Assembly: GCF_020786625.1 (NCBI RefSeq)
Contig: NZ_JAJGRC010000001.1
Location: 496,001-560,000, forward strand
From: Salinicoccus sp. RF5
GTDB taxonomy: Bacteria > Bacillota > Bacilli > Staphylococcales > Salinicoccaceae
DNA: 64,000 bases
Reading direction: 5' to 3'
Shown piece after piece: positions 1-10,911 of the stretch. How positions within the stretch are numbered: position 1 is the stretch's first letter; each line of letters opens with the position of its first letter. Below the pieces are notes generated by a model, which was given only the letters and a program-made list of their open reading frames with translations, did not search any database and had not been told where the DNA came from. Both the position numbers and the translations under genes were made by a program.

Positions 1-433
1 CGCCTGTTCGGCGATCTGCTCGATGGCATACCCTTCAGGTATCGTCAGCCTATGGTGCACTTCTTCGTAGACCCTGCCGGTCTCGAGTGTCTTGGCTATC
101 TGTTCGAAATCCATGGAGGGGGAGAGTTCATAGTCCCCTGCATGATAGTTTGTAATGCTGTTCAGCTTCAGGAAGTATTCGAACATCGTACCGTTCCTGA
201 TGATTCCCTCCTGTTCGAGCTGGTCACCGATCATGCCCGCTGATGATCCCTGCTCAATCGTCACTTCCTTCATCTCGGTTGAGTTCGGGTCCAGCGGTTC
301 GGACCCCGATTTGATGTACATATAAATGAAGAATGCAGCCACGATGAAGATGACCGCAAGCGCAGCAATCACAAATAACGAAAGGTAGGATGAAACAGTC
401 TTTGAAAATTTAATATCATCGTATTTACTCATA
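1..433 (-). CDS. mltG: Endolytic murein transglycosylase MltG, N-terminal part (gene runs off the window)
   Basis: The first 144 residues are present. A short cytoplasmic N-terminus (MSKYDDIKFSK) is followed by one membrane segment at about residues 15-40 and then the start of the extracytoplasmic YceG/MltG domain, with the LysM-like subdomain reading TIEQGSSAGMIGDQL and LTIPEGYAIEQIAEQ. MltG cleaves nascent glycan strands at the membrane and sets glycan length. The catalytic Glu lies beyond the window edge and cannot be checked. It is the last gene of the run ireB-ruvX-yrzB-mltG, the usual Firmicutes order. The 68-base gap to yrzB holds no obvious terminator. Confidence 0.88.
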
Positions 434-501
434 TATGACTCCTATCTCAAAAATAGCTTCCAATCGACATTGGAAGCCATTCCCTATTAACTGAAAAAGA
501 T

Positions 502-807
502 CTACTCTTCCGGTTCATCCATCCGGGTGTTTACAACCTCTTCAATCATATCCCATTCTTCATCCGTCTCGACAGGCATGAACTTGCCGCCATCGCCGTC
601 TTCATCCGGCACATTGATCATCGGGATGAGCTCTATTTCTTCATCATCATTGGAGAAGTTGCCTTCTTCAGCAAGGATCACATAATCCTTATTGAATTCT
701 GGATGATGGAATTCCAGCATCTTGCGATAGAGGACCTCGTTGCCTTCCTCATCATACAGTGTCAGAAGTTCTTCTTCCATGTTGAAATCCATTTCTTCCT
801 GACTCAT
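502..807 (-). CDS. yrzB: DUF1292 family protein (YrzB-like)
   Basis: A 101-residue, strongly acidic protein. The core [20 protein letters not shown] and the later [13 protein letters not shown] segment are typical of DUF1292. Firmicute members are found next to ruvX and ireB, as here, and their function is unknown. No membrane segment or catalytic motif is visible. It begins only 3 bases after the ruvX stop, so translation is probably coupled to ruvX. Confidence 0.88.
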   Translation of the reverse strand: MSQEEMDFNMEEELLTLYDEEGNEVLYRKMLEFHHPEFNKDYVILAEEGNFSNDDEEIELIPMINVPDEDGDGGKFMPVETDEEWDMIEEVVNTRMDEPEE

Positions 808-810
808 AGT

Positions 811-1242
811 TCAGTCTCCTTTAACTGGATTATCGAGATAGCCCTGCAGTATAAATACCGCGGCCATTTTATCGATTACAGCTTTTCTTTTTTTTCGGGA
901 GAGATCCGCTTCAAGGAGCGATCTCTCTGCACCGATGGTGCTGAGACGCTCGTCCCATAATATTATTTTAACATCTGGCAGTTCGTTTTCAAGCAATTTA
1001 CTATAATGGATGGACCTGTCGCCGCTTTCGCCGACAGAATTGTTCATGTTTTTGGGGAGACCGACGATGATTGTGGAGACGTCATTCTCCTCCACAATCC
1101 GGGCCACCTCTTCAATGCCGTATACTTCTTCATGATAGTCTATCTTCAGTGTAGTCAGTCCCTGTGCTGTCCAGCCCAGGGCATCGCTCAGTGCGATGCC
1201 GACTGTTTTTGTGCCTACATCAAGCCCCAGTATCCTATTCAT
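811..1242 (-). CDS. ruvX: RuvX/YqgF family Holliday-junction resolvase-like nuclease
   Basis: A 143-residue protein with an RNase H-like fold. It has the N-terminal acidic strand [20 protein letters not shown], the middle [15 protein letters not shown] motif, and the C-terminal [11 protein letters not shown] acidic motif. YqgF family members resolve Holliday junctions in vitro and are implicated in 16S rRNA maturation in Bacteria. I start at the ATG of [10 protein letters not shown] because the longer open frame upstream only adds residues overlapping ireB. The start overlaps the ireB stop by 8 bases, which indicates coupling. Confidence 0.92.
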   Translation of the reverse strand: MNRILGLDVGTKTVGIALSDALGWTAQGLTTLKIDYHEEVYGIEEVARIVEENDVSTIIVGLPKNMNNSVGESGDRSIHYSKLLENELPDVKIILWDERLSTIGAERSLLEADLSRKKRKAVIDKMAAVFILQGYLDNPVKGD

Positions 1243-1498
1243 GGATTTCCTTCTCGATATATGTCCGTACAAGAACTTCCATGATTTCATCCCGGTCGAT
1301 GTGGCGGATGCGGTTCCGCGCTTCATTATGGCGCGGGATGTACGCAGGGTCCCCGCTCTGCAGGTAGCCGACGATCTGGTTTATGGGGTTGTATCCACGC
1401 TCTTCAAGCGTGTTATAGACAGTGGTCATGATTTCCTTCACATTGTGTGCTTTCGCATCATCCACATCAAACTTCATCGTTTCATCAAATTGATTCAA
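1235..1498 (-). CDS. ireB: IreB family regulatory phosphoprotein (DUF965)
   Basis: The core [20 protein letters not shown] followed by [19 protein letters not shown] is diagnostic of IreB (YrzL), the small protein phosphorylated by the PASTA kinase IreK/Stk and linked to cephalosporin tolerance in Enterococcus. I prefer the TTG start at 1498 (87 residues, family size, N-terminus [11 protein letters not shown]). A GGGAGTG ribosome site lies 6 bases upstream of it. The ATG at 1534 overlaps the likely -10 box and has no ribosome site. Enterococcal IreB carries its phosphothreonines near the N-terminus; only one Thr is present in this short N-terminal stretch. Confidence 0.88.
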   Translation of the reverse strand: MNQFDETMKFDVDDAKAHNVKEIMTTVYNTLEERGYNPINQIVGYLQSGDPAYIPRHNEARNRIRHIDRDEIMEVLVRTYIEKEIHE

Positions 1499-1532
1499 AA
1501 TCAGCACTCCCATCCTTGCTTGCATTTCATCC

Positions 1533-1562
1533 ATTATATCATTGTTACCGTTTTATTGAGAA
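1533..1562 (-). promoter_or_regulatory. Putative promoter of the ireB-ruvX-yrzB-mltG run
   Basis: The -10 box TATAAT (1533-1538) has an 18-base spacer to a weak -35 TTCTCA (1557-1562) that lies over the end of alaS. The position makes the TTG start of ireB more plausible than the upstream ATG. Inference from motifs only. Confidence 0.45.
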
Positions 1563-4180
1563 CTTTTAATGTAGTCTTCAACAAATTGTAATGCATTTGT
1601 TATATTCTCGGGTGCCGTACCGCCACCCTGTGCCATATCCGGCCGGCCGCCGCCTTTGCCTTCCACTGTGGAGGCCATGCCTTTCATGATCTCTCCGGCC
1701 TTGAACCTGTCCGTCAGTTCTTTCGGCACCGTGACCACGAGCGAGACCTTGCCGTCATTGACTGCGCCGAGTGCGATGATGGCGTCCTGCGCCCGGGACT
1801 TTATGCGGTCCATCGTTGCGCGCAGTTCCTTGGCATCATCCGCCGGAACTTCCTTGGAGAGGACGGGGACACCGCCGATTTCCTTGATGTCGCCGGTCAC
1901 ATCCGCAAGCTTTTCATCCTGTCTGGATGCCTGCAGCTCCTTGATCTTCTGCTGGAGGCTGCGGTTTTCATCAAGCAGGGAGTCGACACGCTTCTCGACC
2001 TGGTTCTCCCTGACCTTCAAACGGCCTGAAATGGACGCAAGCAGTGCCTCCTTCTCTTTATAGAGATTGACGGCATAACGGCTCGTCACTGCTTCGATCC
2101 TGCGCACACCAGCGCCGATGCCCGTTTCGGAGACGATTTTGAACAGCCCGATCTCCCCGGTGTTCCTGACATGGATGCCCCCGCACAGTTCGACGGAGTA
2201 CTGGTCGATGTCCACTACGCGGACGACGTCTCCATACTTTTCCCCGAACAGTGCCATCGCACCCTTCTCCTTGGCCTGGCCGATCGGCATTTCGGAAATC
2301 TCGACATTCATGTTGCTGTAGATCTTCTCATTGACGATCGTTTCGATCCTTTCAATCTCCTCATCGGTAAGGCCTTCGAGGTGGGAGAAGTCGAAGCGCA
2401 GACGCTCCTTCTCGACGAGGGAACCCGCCTGGTTGACATGGTCTCCAAGCACATCCTTGAGCGCCTGATGAAGGAGGTGGGTCGCCGTGTGGTTCTTCGT
2501 GATGAAGTCGCGGCTGTCCTTCAGCACATCCAGGGTGAAGGTTTCACCGGATTTGACGGTGCCGGACTCGATGCGCGCCACATGGACGTTCTGGCCATTC
2601 GGTGCACGGTACACGGATTCGACCTGAAGTTCCGCCCCTTCATTCGAAATGCGTCCCTTGTCTGCGACCTGTCCCCCGCTTGTGGCATAGAACGGCGTCC
2701 TGTCGAAGATCAGTTCGACCGTGCCCTCTGTGGCACTGTCGACCGCCTGATCGTCCTGGACGATGTAGAGCAGTCGGCCGGACTCCCGAAGGGAGTGGTA
2801 GCCGGTGAATTCACTCTGTGCTGTAAGGCCGGCAAGCGTCTCGGACTGCACCTGCATGGATTCACCCGCTTTCCTTGCGTTCCGCGCACGTTCACGCTGC
2901 TGCTTCATCTCCTCGACGAACCCTTCCTCATCGACTTCAAGGCCGTCATTCTCTGCATATTCCTTCGTCAGCTCATACGGGAATCCATATGTGTCATAGA
3001 GCCTGAATGCATCATGGCCGCTGATGACACCGCCGCCCGCTTTCGCCTTTTCACGGACCTGCTCATATATCTGGATGCCTTCATCGAGGGTCGCCAGGAA
3101 GCGCTCCTCCTCCTTCTTGATGACGTCACGGATGAAGGAGAGACGCTCTGTGACATTCGGATAGAAGCCATGCATCACTTCTGCAACAGGGTCCGCCAGT
3201 TCGTACATGAAGGCACGCTCGATATCTAGCTCCTTGCTGAAGCGTACTGCACGGCGGATCAGCCTCCTGAGGACATATCCCCGGCCTTCGTTCGAAGGCA
3301 GCGCGCCGTCCGCCACCGCAAAGCTCACAGTACGGATATGGTCGCTGATGACCTTGAAGGCGACGTCAGTATCTTCACTCTGGCCGTACTTCCTGCCGCT
3401 GACAGCCTCGATGCGGGAGAGGATCGGCGTGAACAGGTCGGTGTCGAAGTTCGTCGGCACCTCCTGTGTAATGCTTGCCATACGCTCCAGGCCCATGCCG
3501 GTATCGATGTTCTTCTTCGGCAACGGCGTGTAGGATCCATCCTTGTTGTGGTTGAACTCACTGAAGACCAGGTTCCAGATCTCAAGGTAGCGTTCATTTT
3601 CCCCGCCCGGATACATTTCCTCAGCCGGTGTATCGAACTCGAATTCCGGTCCGCGGTCGTAGAAGATTTCACTGTTCGGACCGCATGGACCTTCGCCGAT
3701 ATCCCAGAAGTTCCCTTCGATGCGGATGATGCGCTCAGGAGAGAGTCCGATGACATTCCTCCAGATGTCGTATGCATCCTCATCCTCAGGGTGGATCGTC
3801 ACGTAGAGCAGATCTTCATTGAAGCCGATCCACTCACTGTTCGTGAGGAAGTCCCAGGCATACTTGATTGCCCCTTCCTTGAAATAATCTCCGATGGAGA
3901 AGTTCCCGAGCATTTCGAAGAATGTATGGTGGCGGGCTGTGAACCCGACATTTTCTATATCGTTGGTACGGATCGCCTTCTGTGCGTTGACGATCTTCGG
4001 GTTGTCCGGGATGACCCGGCCATCGAAATATTTCTTCAGGGTCGCCACTCCGGAATTGATCCAGAGCAGGGAGTCGTCATCGATCGGGACGAGCGGTGCA
4101 CTCGGTTCCACCATGTGCCCCTGTGTCCTGAAATAGCTAATGAACATTTCCCTTATCTCATTGCCTGTCAATTGCTTCAT
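1553..4180 (-). CDS. alaS: Alanyl-tRNA synthetase
   Basis: A full-length 875-residue class II AlaRS. It has the aminoacylation core ([38 protein letters not shown]), the editing domain with zinc-binding [11 protein letters not shown] and the [13 protein letters not shown] motif, and a C-terminal DHHA1 domain ending in [13 protein letters not shown]. It charges tRNA-Ala and clears Ser/Gly mischarging. The ATG at 4180 is chosen because GGAGTG sits 6 bases upstream; the in-frame GTG 9 bases earlier lies within that ribosome site. It is controlled by the T-box leader directly upstream. Confidence 0.97.
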   Translation of the reverse strand: MKQLTGNEIREMFISYFRTQGHMVEPSAPLVPIDDDSLLWINSGVATLKKYFDGRVIPDNPKIVNAQKAIRTNDIENVGFTARHHTFFEMLGNFSIGDYFKEGAIKYAWDFLTNSEWIGFNEDLLYVTIHPEDEDAYDIWRNVIGLSPERIIRIEGNFWDIGEGPCGPNSEIFYDRGPEFEFDTPAEEMYPGGENERYLEIWNLVFSEFNHNKDGSYTPLPKKNIDTGMGLERMASITQEVPTNFDTDLFTPILSRIEAVSGRKYGQSEDTDVAFKVISDHIRTVSFAVADGALPSNEGRGYVLRRLIRRAVRFSKELDIERAFMYELADPVAEVMHGFYPNVTERLSFIRDVIKKEEERFLATLDEGIQIYEQVREKAKAGGGVISGHDAFRLYDTYGFPYELTKEYAENDGLEVDEEGFVEEMKQQRERARNARKAGESMQVQSETLAGLTAQSEFTGYHSLRESGRLLYIVQDDQAVDSATEGTVELIFDRTPFYATSGGQVADKGRISNEGAELQVESVYRAPNGQNVHVARIESGTVKSGETFTLDVLKDSRDFITKNHTATHLLHQALKDVLGDHVNQAGSLVEKERLRFDFSHLEGLTDEEIERIETIVNEKIYSNMNVEISEMPIGQAKEKGAMALFGEKYGDVVRVVDIDQYSVELCGGIHVRNTGEIGLFKIVSETGIGAGVRRIEAVTSRYAVNLYKEKEALLASISGRLKVRENQVEKRVDSLLDENRSLQQKIKELQASRQDEKLADVTGDIKEIGGVPVLSKEVPADDAKELRATMDRIKSRAQDAIIALGAVNDGKVSLVVTVPKELTDRFKAGEIMKGMASTVEGKGGGRPDMAQGGGTAPENITNALQFVEDYIKSSQ

Positions 4181-4204
4181 TACTCTCACTCCTCAGTTTT
4201 TGGA

Positions 4205-4402
4205 AAATAAAAAAAGATCCTCCCAATATCATATGGGACGATCTGAACCGCGGTACCACCCAAGTTATGACCGGAGTCATCACTCTAAGAGTATTCACCT
4301 GGACGGAAAGCAGCACGTGAAGGGATGCGTCATTGTTTCCACCAGCCACAATGTCTCTATAAAGCGCATGCCAACACTCAGAATTCCATCTTTATCAAAC
4401 TT
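4205..4402 (-). promoter_or_regulatory. T-box leader (tRNA-Ala sensing) of alaS
   Basis: The leader contains the hallmark T-box TGGGTGGTACCGCGG (about 4247-4261), which pairs with the uncharged tRNA acceptor end, and upstream stem I features including GGTGGAAAC. A probable Ala specifier GCA lies in the context TGACGCATCC. It ends in the terminator listed separately. The specifier assignment is by eye. Confidence 0.9.
4215..4244 (-). terminator. T-box-controlled terminator upstream of alaS
   Basis: Stem AGATC-TCCCA pairs with TGGGA-GGATCT around one mismatch, followed by seven T on the minus strand. It would form when the T-box antiterminator is not stabilised by uncharged tRNA. Confidence 0.85.
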
Positions 4403-4408
4403 GTTTTG

Positions 4409-4437
4409 ATTATAGAAATATTCATCCGATATGTCAA
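4409..4437 (-). promoter_or_regulatory. Promoter of the alaS T-box transcript
   Basis: Consensus -35 TTGACA (4432-4437), exactly 17 bases, and consensus -10 TATAAT (4409-4414). The -35 overlaps the recD2 stop codon. Confidence 0.85.
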
Positions 4438-6800
4438 ATGAAATCGTACGGGGTCACATCCTCCATATTGATCATCGCCGGGATCTCGAACATCGTCTCC
4501 TCCGTAAGGGCCGCAGGAGGCACCCCGTCCCCGTCGGTTTCCGTCCGGGATTCCCTGCCGAAGAGCAGACGGATCATTTCATACAGTGAGGTCCGCCGCT
4601 GGATGCCCTCCTTCTCCAGTGATTCATAGAAGGCCTCGGCGTCACCGCACAGTATCAGTGATTCCTTCGCACGCGTGATGCCGGTATAGACGATGTTCTT
4701 CATCAACATGTGGCGGTAGCTCCTGACCACAGGCATGATGACGATCGGATATTCACTCCCCTGCGCCTTATGGATGCTGGTGCAGTATGCATGGGAGAGT
4801 TCCGTCAGTTCCTTCCGCTCATAAGCGATGTGGATGCCGTCGTAGTCCACCATGATGGTGTCCTTCTCCGCCCCGTCGCCGTCCTTGAAGAGGATGGATT
4901 CGATGACGCCGGAGTCACCGTTGAAAATGTTGTCCTCTGCACGGTTGACGAGCTGGATCACCTTATCGCCCTCCCTGAAGATGACATCACCGAAGGCGAT
5001 TTCGTTCTTGTCCTCCGTTTCCGGATTCAATATGGACTGGAGGATCTGGTTCAGCTTCAGTATGCCGGCATCCCCCTTGTAGATCGGGGCGAGGACCTGA
5101 ATGTCCCGCATGTCATACCCCTTGGCCACAGCCTTATTGACGACATTGTCCACAAGGTCGGGTATCTGGTTCACCCTTGCCGGAATGAACAGCCGGTCCT
5201 TGAATTTGGCGGTGATGTCCATCCGCTGCCCTTCCTTTATTTCATGGGCAAGGCGGATGATGGAGGAGCCTTCCCCCTGCCGGTAGATCGTGTCGAGTTC
5301 GGTCACGGGGATGATTTCAGATTCTATCAGGTCCTTGAAGACCGTCCCTGGTCCGACCGAAGGGAGCTGATCCCTATCGCCGACGAAGACGAGATTCGTG
5401 AAGGGCTTGACGTTGCGCATCAGCTGATAGAAGAGCCATGTGTCGACCATGGACATCTCGTCGATGATGATCAGATCGGCATCGATCTCGGCATCGATCA
5501 TTTCATCCTTCTCCGTGTCCATGCCCCATCCGATCATCCGGTGGATCGTGGAGGCGGGGATGCCGGCGGTCTCGCTCAGGCGCTTCGAAGCGCGCCCAGT
5601 CGGGGCGACGAGCCTGATCGGATATTCGTCTCCTTCGTACTCCTCGTGATCCTTCAGGTCATGGAGCTCGTGATAGGCCTTGATGATGCCCTTGACGATG
5701 GTGGTCTTACCCGTACCTGGTCCGCCGGTAATGATGGAGATCTTCTCTGTGAGTGCGGCGATCATCGCAGACTTCTGCTTCGCATTGTAGTGGATGTTGA
5801 ACCGCTCCCCCACTTCGCTGACGACTTCCCCAGCCTTCTCTTCACTGACCGGGACATCCATCCGGTCGTTCATCATCCTGTAGATCTGTTCAGAGGATTT
5901 GTATTCGGAATAGAACAACGAAGGGATGTACAGGCGTTTCTCGTACTGGACCAACTTGTCATTGTCCGAAAGTGAATCGATCGTCCGGCTGATGTCTTCC
6001 CTGTTGAAGTATTCCTGGCCATCCTGGTTCAGCAGGTCGGCCGCCAGATCGATCAGCTCGTCGTGCCCCATGTAGGTATGCCCATCAGACATGACGATGC
6101 CTTCCATGATGTACATGATGCCCGCCTCAAGACGGCTTTCGTCATTGCGGGCGATGCCGGCCGTATGTGCGATGCGGTCCGCCGTCTGGAAACCGATGCC
6201 TTCTATGTCCATGACCAGCCTGTATGGGTCCTTCTCTATCACGTGGAGCGCCTGATCCTGATATGTCTTCAGGATCTTTGCGCTCATCCGCGCCCCGAAA
6301 CCGAGCTCGGTGAGCTTGATGACGAGCCTTTCGGTCTGGCTGTTCTCGAGGATCCGCTGATGAATCATGTCCCGCTTCTTTGCGGTGAGTCCACCCACCT
6401 CATTGAGCGCAGAACGGTCATCTGCAATCTTCTTAAGGGCATCGACGCCGAGCGTTTCGACGATCTTCTTGGCCGTCTTCTCACCGATGCCCGGGAAGGT
6501 GTCCCCGGACAGGTACTGGATGACACCGCGCACTGTGGTCGGCTGCTCCTTCTTGAATGTTTCCGCACTGAACTGCTCGCCGAAGCGCGCGTGTTTCGTC
6601 ACCTTCCCGGAAAAACGGTATGTCTCCCCTTCTGCAATCGCATGGAAGTAGCCGGTGACGATCACTTCATCATTGAAGTTTGTATTCGTTTCATTTATCA
6701 ATACTTTGAGTACAGTAAAGCGCGTCTGTTCACTGAGGAAAATGACGCGCTCCACTTCACCGACGATATACGTATCATCGTAGATTGTTGATTGTGCCAA
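4434..6800 (-). CDS. recD2: RecD2-type ATP-dependent 5'-3' DNA helicase
   Basis: 788 residues, the size of RecD2 (YrrC). It has an N-terminal OB/HhH-containing region with FPGIGEKTAKKIVE at about 100-115, then helicase motifs: Walker A ITGGPGTGKTT (about 355), IIIDEMSMVD (about 447), VGDRDQLPSVGPG, and the C-terminal SIHKAQGSEYP and YTGITRAKESL motifs. RecD2 acts in DNA repair independently of RecBC. The start is a TTG at 6800 with GGTGATC upstream; no better ATG is visible. It lies between the TPR gene and alaS, as in Bacillus and Staphylococcus. Confidence 0.95.
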   Translation of the reverse strand: MAQSTIYDDTYIVGEVERVIFLSEQTRFTVLKVLINETNTNFNDEVIVTGYFHAIAEGETYRFSGKVTKHARFGEQFSAETFKKEQPTTVRGVIQYLSGDTFPGIGEKTAKKIVETLGVDALKKIADDRSALNEVGGLTAKKRDMIHQRILENSQTERLVIKLTELGFGARMSAKILKTYQDQALHVIEKDPYRLVMDIEGIGFQTADRIAHTAGIARNDESRLEAGIMYIMEGIVMSDGHTYMGHDELIDLAADLLNQDGQEYFNREDISRTIDSLSDNDKLVQYEKRLYIPSLFYSEYKSSEQIYRMMNDRMDVPVSEEKAGEVVSEVGERFNIHYNAKQKSAMIAALTEKISIITGGPGTGKTTIVKGIIKAYHELHDLKDHEEYEGDEYPIRLVAPTGRASKRLSETAGIPASTIHRMIGWGMDTEKDEMIDAEIDADLIIIDEMSMVDTWLFYQLMRNVKPFTNLVFVGDRDQLPSVGPGTVFKDLIESEIIPVTELDTIYRQGEGSSIIRLAHEIKEGQRMDITAKFKDRLFIPARVNQIPDLVDNVVNKAVAKGYDMRDIQVLAPIYKGDAGILKLNQILQSILNPETEDKNEIAFGDVIFREGDKVIQLVNRAEDNIFNGDSGVIESILFKDGDGAEKDTIMVDYDGIHIAYERKELTELSHAYCTSIHKAQGSEYPIVIMPVVRSYRHMLMKNIVYTGITRAKESLILCGDAEAFYESLEKEGIQRRTSLYEMIRLLFGRESRTETDGDGVPPAALTEETMFEIPAMINMEDVTPYDFI

Positions 6801-6833
6801 CTGAGATCACCGTCCCTGACGCTTGCTGTCTTC

Positions 6834-7471
6834 CTATTTGAGTTTACTGATGGCATTGTGGGCGAGATGATGGTCTGCCTGGATGTCTACAGCCCGGTGG
6901 AAGTGCTCGAGCGCCTGTTCCCGGTCATCATCCTTCATCAGCTTCAGAAGCCCCATATTATACTCGGCGTCTGCATTCTCCTCTTTCATGGCCACTTTCC
7001 CAAGCAGCTTGTCGGCCGGTTCGTACAGGCCGATCTGGCAGCACAGCAGTCCATACTGGAAAGCGACTTCCAAATCTTCCGGCTTCGCCTTGTAGGCCGC
7101 TTCAAAGAACTGCAGCGCCCGCTCCGCATCATTCAGGTGGACATGCGACATCGCCAGCATGAAGTTCAGGTCCCCGTCTTCCGGGTTCCGGCTGTATGCA
7201 AGCAGGTAGAGCCTGACCGCCTCTTCGAACCGCTCGCTGTCATAATAGATGTTGGCAAGCGTGTAGTAGGCGCTTGTACTCCCGGGATTGAGCGTGATCG
7301 CCTTCTGGAGGAAGCGTTCCGCCTCCTCGTCCCTTCCTGCCTGGTGGAGGAGGCTGCCGCCGTTGATGTAGTGGGCCTCCTCTTCAGGGTGCGCCTCTAT
7401 CTCCTTGAAAATCTCCTCGAGCGCTTCTTCGATCCGTCCTTCTTTAATGAGTTGCTCATATTTGATCGCCA

Positions 7472-7472
<1 letters not shown>
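6834..7472 (-). CDS. yrrB: Tetratricopeptide repeat protein (YrrB-like)
   Basis: 212 residues made almost entirely of TPR helices, for example NPGSTSAYYTLANIYYDSER and DGDLNFMLAMSHVHLNDAER. There is no enzymatic domain or signal peptide, so it is probably a cytoplasmic scaffold. The ATG at 7472 overlaps the mnmA stop by one base (TAATG), so the two are translationally coupled. Family members next to mnmA are proposed to assist tRNA-modification complexes, which is inference from context. Confidence 0.9.
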
Positions 7473-8596
<1,124 letters not shown>

Positions 8597-8606
8597 TTAT
8601 AGTTCA

Positions 8607-9731
8607 TCAGTTCATGAGTCTTTCATATATATCTCCAAGTGCTTCGGCGATCCTTTCGATCTCCTCGTCCGTCATCATGTATGAAAAGCTGAAACGGATG
8701 GATTTCGTGCTCCTGTCCGTCTCCCCATACATGGAAGACAGCACGTGGGAAGGCTCCAGTGTACCTGCATGGCATGCTGAACCCGCCGACAGGCAGATGC
8801 CGGCCATATCGAGTGCCGTCAACAGGAATTCCGCGTCTGTCCACGGGAAGTACAAGTTGATGATGTGGCTGGCCGACTGGTTGACGTCGCCGTTCACCTG
8901 GAACGGGATTTCAGCTGAAGTCAGCGTGTTCAGCAGCAGTTCCTTCAGCTGCATCTCACGGATGCTCCGCCGCGTCATCTCGTCCGATGCCTTCTGCATC
9001 GCCGCCGCCATCGCCTGTATCCACATGGTGTTTTCGGTGCCGCCCCTTGCATCCCGTTCCTGGGAGCCGCCTGTAATTACGGGGTCAAGATGCACGTCCT
9101 TAGACTTGTAGAGCAGTCCCACACCTTTGGGTCCGTACAGCTTATGGGCGCTCAAAGACAGCAGATCCACGCCGAGATCTTCGACGTCGACCGTCATATG
9201 TCCGAATGCCTGTACTGCATCGACATGCAACAGTGCGTCTGATCCGGAGAGCATCTCCCGGATCTCGTAGATCGGCTGCATCACACCGGTTTCGTTGTTG
9301 ACGAGCATGATTGAAACGAGTGCTGTATCCTCCCGGAGCGCACGCTTCAATGCACCCATATCCACAACGCCCCGCTCATCGGCGGGTACATAGGTGACTT
9401 CGGCATCGGCCTCGAGGACCCTGAACGTGTTGAGGACCGAGGCGTGTTCAACCTCGGTTGTGATGACATGCGGACGGTCGCGGCGTCCGATCACGCCCCT
9501 GATTGCCATGTTGTTCGCCTCTGTCGCACCACTTGTAAAAATGATATCCGAAGCGGAAGCGTTGAGCAGTGCAGCCGTTTGCCTTCTCGCCTTCTCAAGC
9601 TGTGCCTTGGCACGCTTGCCGGCCTTATGGATGCTGGATGGGTTGCCGAACTCATCCGCATTGTCGATTATATTTTTCAGAATATCCCTGTCCACCGGAG
9701 TGGTCGCTGCATAGTCAGCATACACTTCCAC
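8607..9731 (-). CDS. yrvO: Cysteine desulfurase (YrvO/IscS-like, sulfur donor for MnmA)
   Basis: 374 residues, class V PLP aminotransferase fold. The PLP lysine is in LSLSAHKLYGPKGVG, the pyridoxal-phosphate His pocket in TEVEHASVLNT, and the persulfide Cys loop in SAGSACHAGTLEPSHVL. It converts Cys to Ala and passes persulfide sulfur on. The position directly upstream of mnmA matches Bacillus yrvO, so tRNA thiolation is the likely main use rather than general Fe-S assembly. The start is a GTG with AGGGTG upstream. Confidence 0.93.
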   Translation of the reverse strand: MEVYADYAATTPVDRDILKNIIDNADEFGNPSSIHKAGKRAKAQLEKARRQTAALLNASASDIIFTSGATEANNMAIRGVIGRRDRPHVITTEVEHASVLNTFRVLEADAEVTYVPADERGVVDMGALKRALREDTALVSIMLVNNETGVMQPIYEIREMLSGSDALLHVDAVQAFGHMTVDVEDLGVDLLSLSAHKLYGPKGVGLLYKSKDVHLDPVITGGSQERDARGGTENTMWIQAMAAAMQKASDEMTRRSIREMQLKELLLNTLTSAEIPFQVNGDVNQSASHIINLYFPWTDAEFLLTALDMAGICLSAGSACHAGTLEPSHVLSSMYGETDRSTKSIRFSFSYMMTDEEIERIAEALGDIYERLMN

Positions 9732-9747
9732 TGTTGATCACCCTACT

Positions 9748-9776
9748 TTGCAAATAGCTTTATTATACAATATAGA
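9748..9776 (+). promoter_or_regulatory. Putative promoter for the luciferase-like oxidoreductase gene
   Basis: -35 TTGCAA (9748-9753), 17 bases, -10 TATAGA (9771-9776). It overlaps the region that must also hold the divergent desulfurase promoter; a TATAAT is visible on the minus strand at 9762-9767. Confidence 0.5.
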
Positions 9777-9876
9777 ATTTTAACATGGAATAGTAAATTT
9801 TTATACTTTCCAGACCGTTTATTAGACAAAATAATTCCGATGGCCGATAATTGTGCACAGATAGGAGGAATTGCAA

Positions 9877-10875
9877 ATGCCAAAGAAATTGACACCATCC
9901 ATCCTGAACCTCGTGCCTGTGCGTGAGGGCAAGGATGCCGGCGATGCATACAGGGATATGGTGGACCTTGCACAGCATGTGGACGACTCCGACTATGCCA
10001 GATATTGGGTCGCCGAGCACCACAACACGACATCCATCGCATCTTCTGCGACACGGCAGCTGATCCACCATATTCTGCAGCACACGGAGCACATACGCGT
10101 CGGAAGCGGCGGCGTCATGCTCCCGAACCACTCCCCCCTCATTGTGGCTGAGGAGTTCGGCACCATGCACGCCATCTTCGGGGACCGCCTCGACATCGGC
10201 CTCGGCCGCGCACCGGGTACGGATATGCGGACGGCTGCGGCAATAAGGCGCAATAATCATGACGGTGTATATACGTTCGGTTCGGAGGTCGAAGATATCC
10301 GGAAGTACCTTTCTGATGAAGAGACGAAAGTCGTCGCCTTCCCAGGCCATGGGACCAATATTCCATTGTACATTCTCGGATCTTCTACGGATTCCGCACA
10401 TATCGCCGCAAGGCTCGGACTGCCTTATGCATTTGCAGCCCACTTTGCACCGGATCAGATGGAAGCGGCCTTCAAGATATATGAAAGGGAGTTCGAACCT
10501 TCCGGACAGCTCGATGAACCATACAAGATCGCTTGCCTGAATGTCATCTGCGCAGATACTGACGAAGCGGCGAAATATCTCTCAACGACGATGTCCCAGT
10601 TTGTGCTGAACGTCGTGCGCGGCGGGCGGAATAAACTTCAGCCGCCCGTCGATGACATGGGGCCGCTCTGGACGGAACCTGAAAAGCAGATTGTCGAAAG
10701 CCGCTTTCCGGTGGCGCTCCTCGGCTCGGAAGGAACGGTCCTGGACAAGCTCAGACTGTTCCAGCAGCAGTACAATTCCGACGAAATCATGGCGGTCAGC
10801 TATATATATGATACGGATGCCCAGAAGCATTCTTACGACATATTCGAAAAAGTGGTACAGAAATACAACAGTTGA
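9877..10875 (+). CDS. LLM class flavin-dependent oxidoreductase (luciferase-like)
   Basis: 332 residues with the luciferase-like TIM-barrel signature: YWVAEHHN near residue 45, IRVGSGGVMLPNHSPL, and DIGLGRAPGTD. Members use reduced FMN/F420-type flavin to oxidise or monooxygenate unknown small substrates. It resembles the MsnO8-type single-component group by sequence feel. The ATG at 9877 is favoured over a TTG 6 bases earlier because AGGAGG lies 8 bases upstream of it. It is a stand-alone gene between the iscS promoter region and a bidirectional terminator. Substrate unknown. A paralogue lies at 50.4-51.4 kb. Confidence 0.88.
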   Translation: MPKKLTPSILNLVPVREGKDAGDAYRDMVDLAQHVDDSDYARYWVAEHHNTTSIASSATRQLIHHILQHTEHIRVGSGGVMLPNHSPLIVAEEFGTMHAIFGDRLDIGLGRAPGTDMRTAAAIRRNNHDGVYTFGSEVEDIRKYLSDEETKVVAFPGHGTNIPLYILGSSTDSAHIAARLGLPYAFAAHFAPDQMEAAFKIYEREFEPSGQLDEPYKIACLNVICADTDEAAKYLSTTMSQFVLNVVRGGRNKLQPPVDDMGPLWTEPEKQIVESRFPVALLGSEGTVLDKLRLFQQQYNSDEIMAVSYIYDTDAQKHSYDIFEKVVQKYNS

Positions 10876-10881
10876 CCTGAA

Positions 10882-10911
10882 GAAGCCCCCTCATGATCAT
10901 GAGGGGGCTTC
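10882..10911. terminator. Bidirectional terminator between the oxidoreductase gene and thrB
   Basis: A perfect 30-base palindrome whose arm reads GAAGCCCCCTCATGA. The two genes converge on it; the thrB stop is immediately adjacent. Confidence 0.85.

Noticed and set aside
2171-3229. 352-codon frame antisense to alaS, and similar long frames antisense to recD2, rel and hom
   Set aside because: Shadow frames in G+C-richer genes; no family motifs, and the opposite strand holds intact conserved genes.
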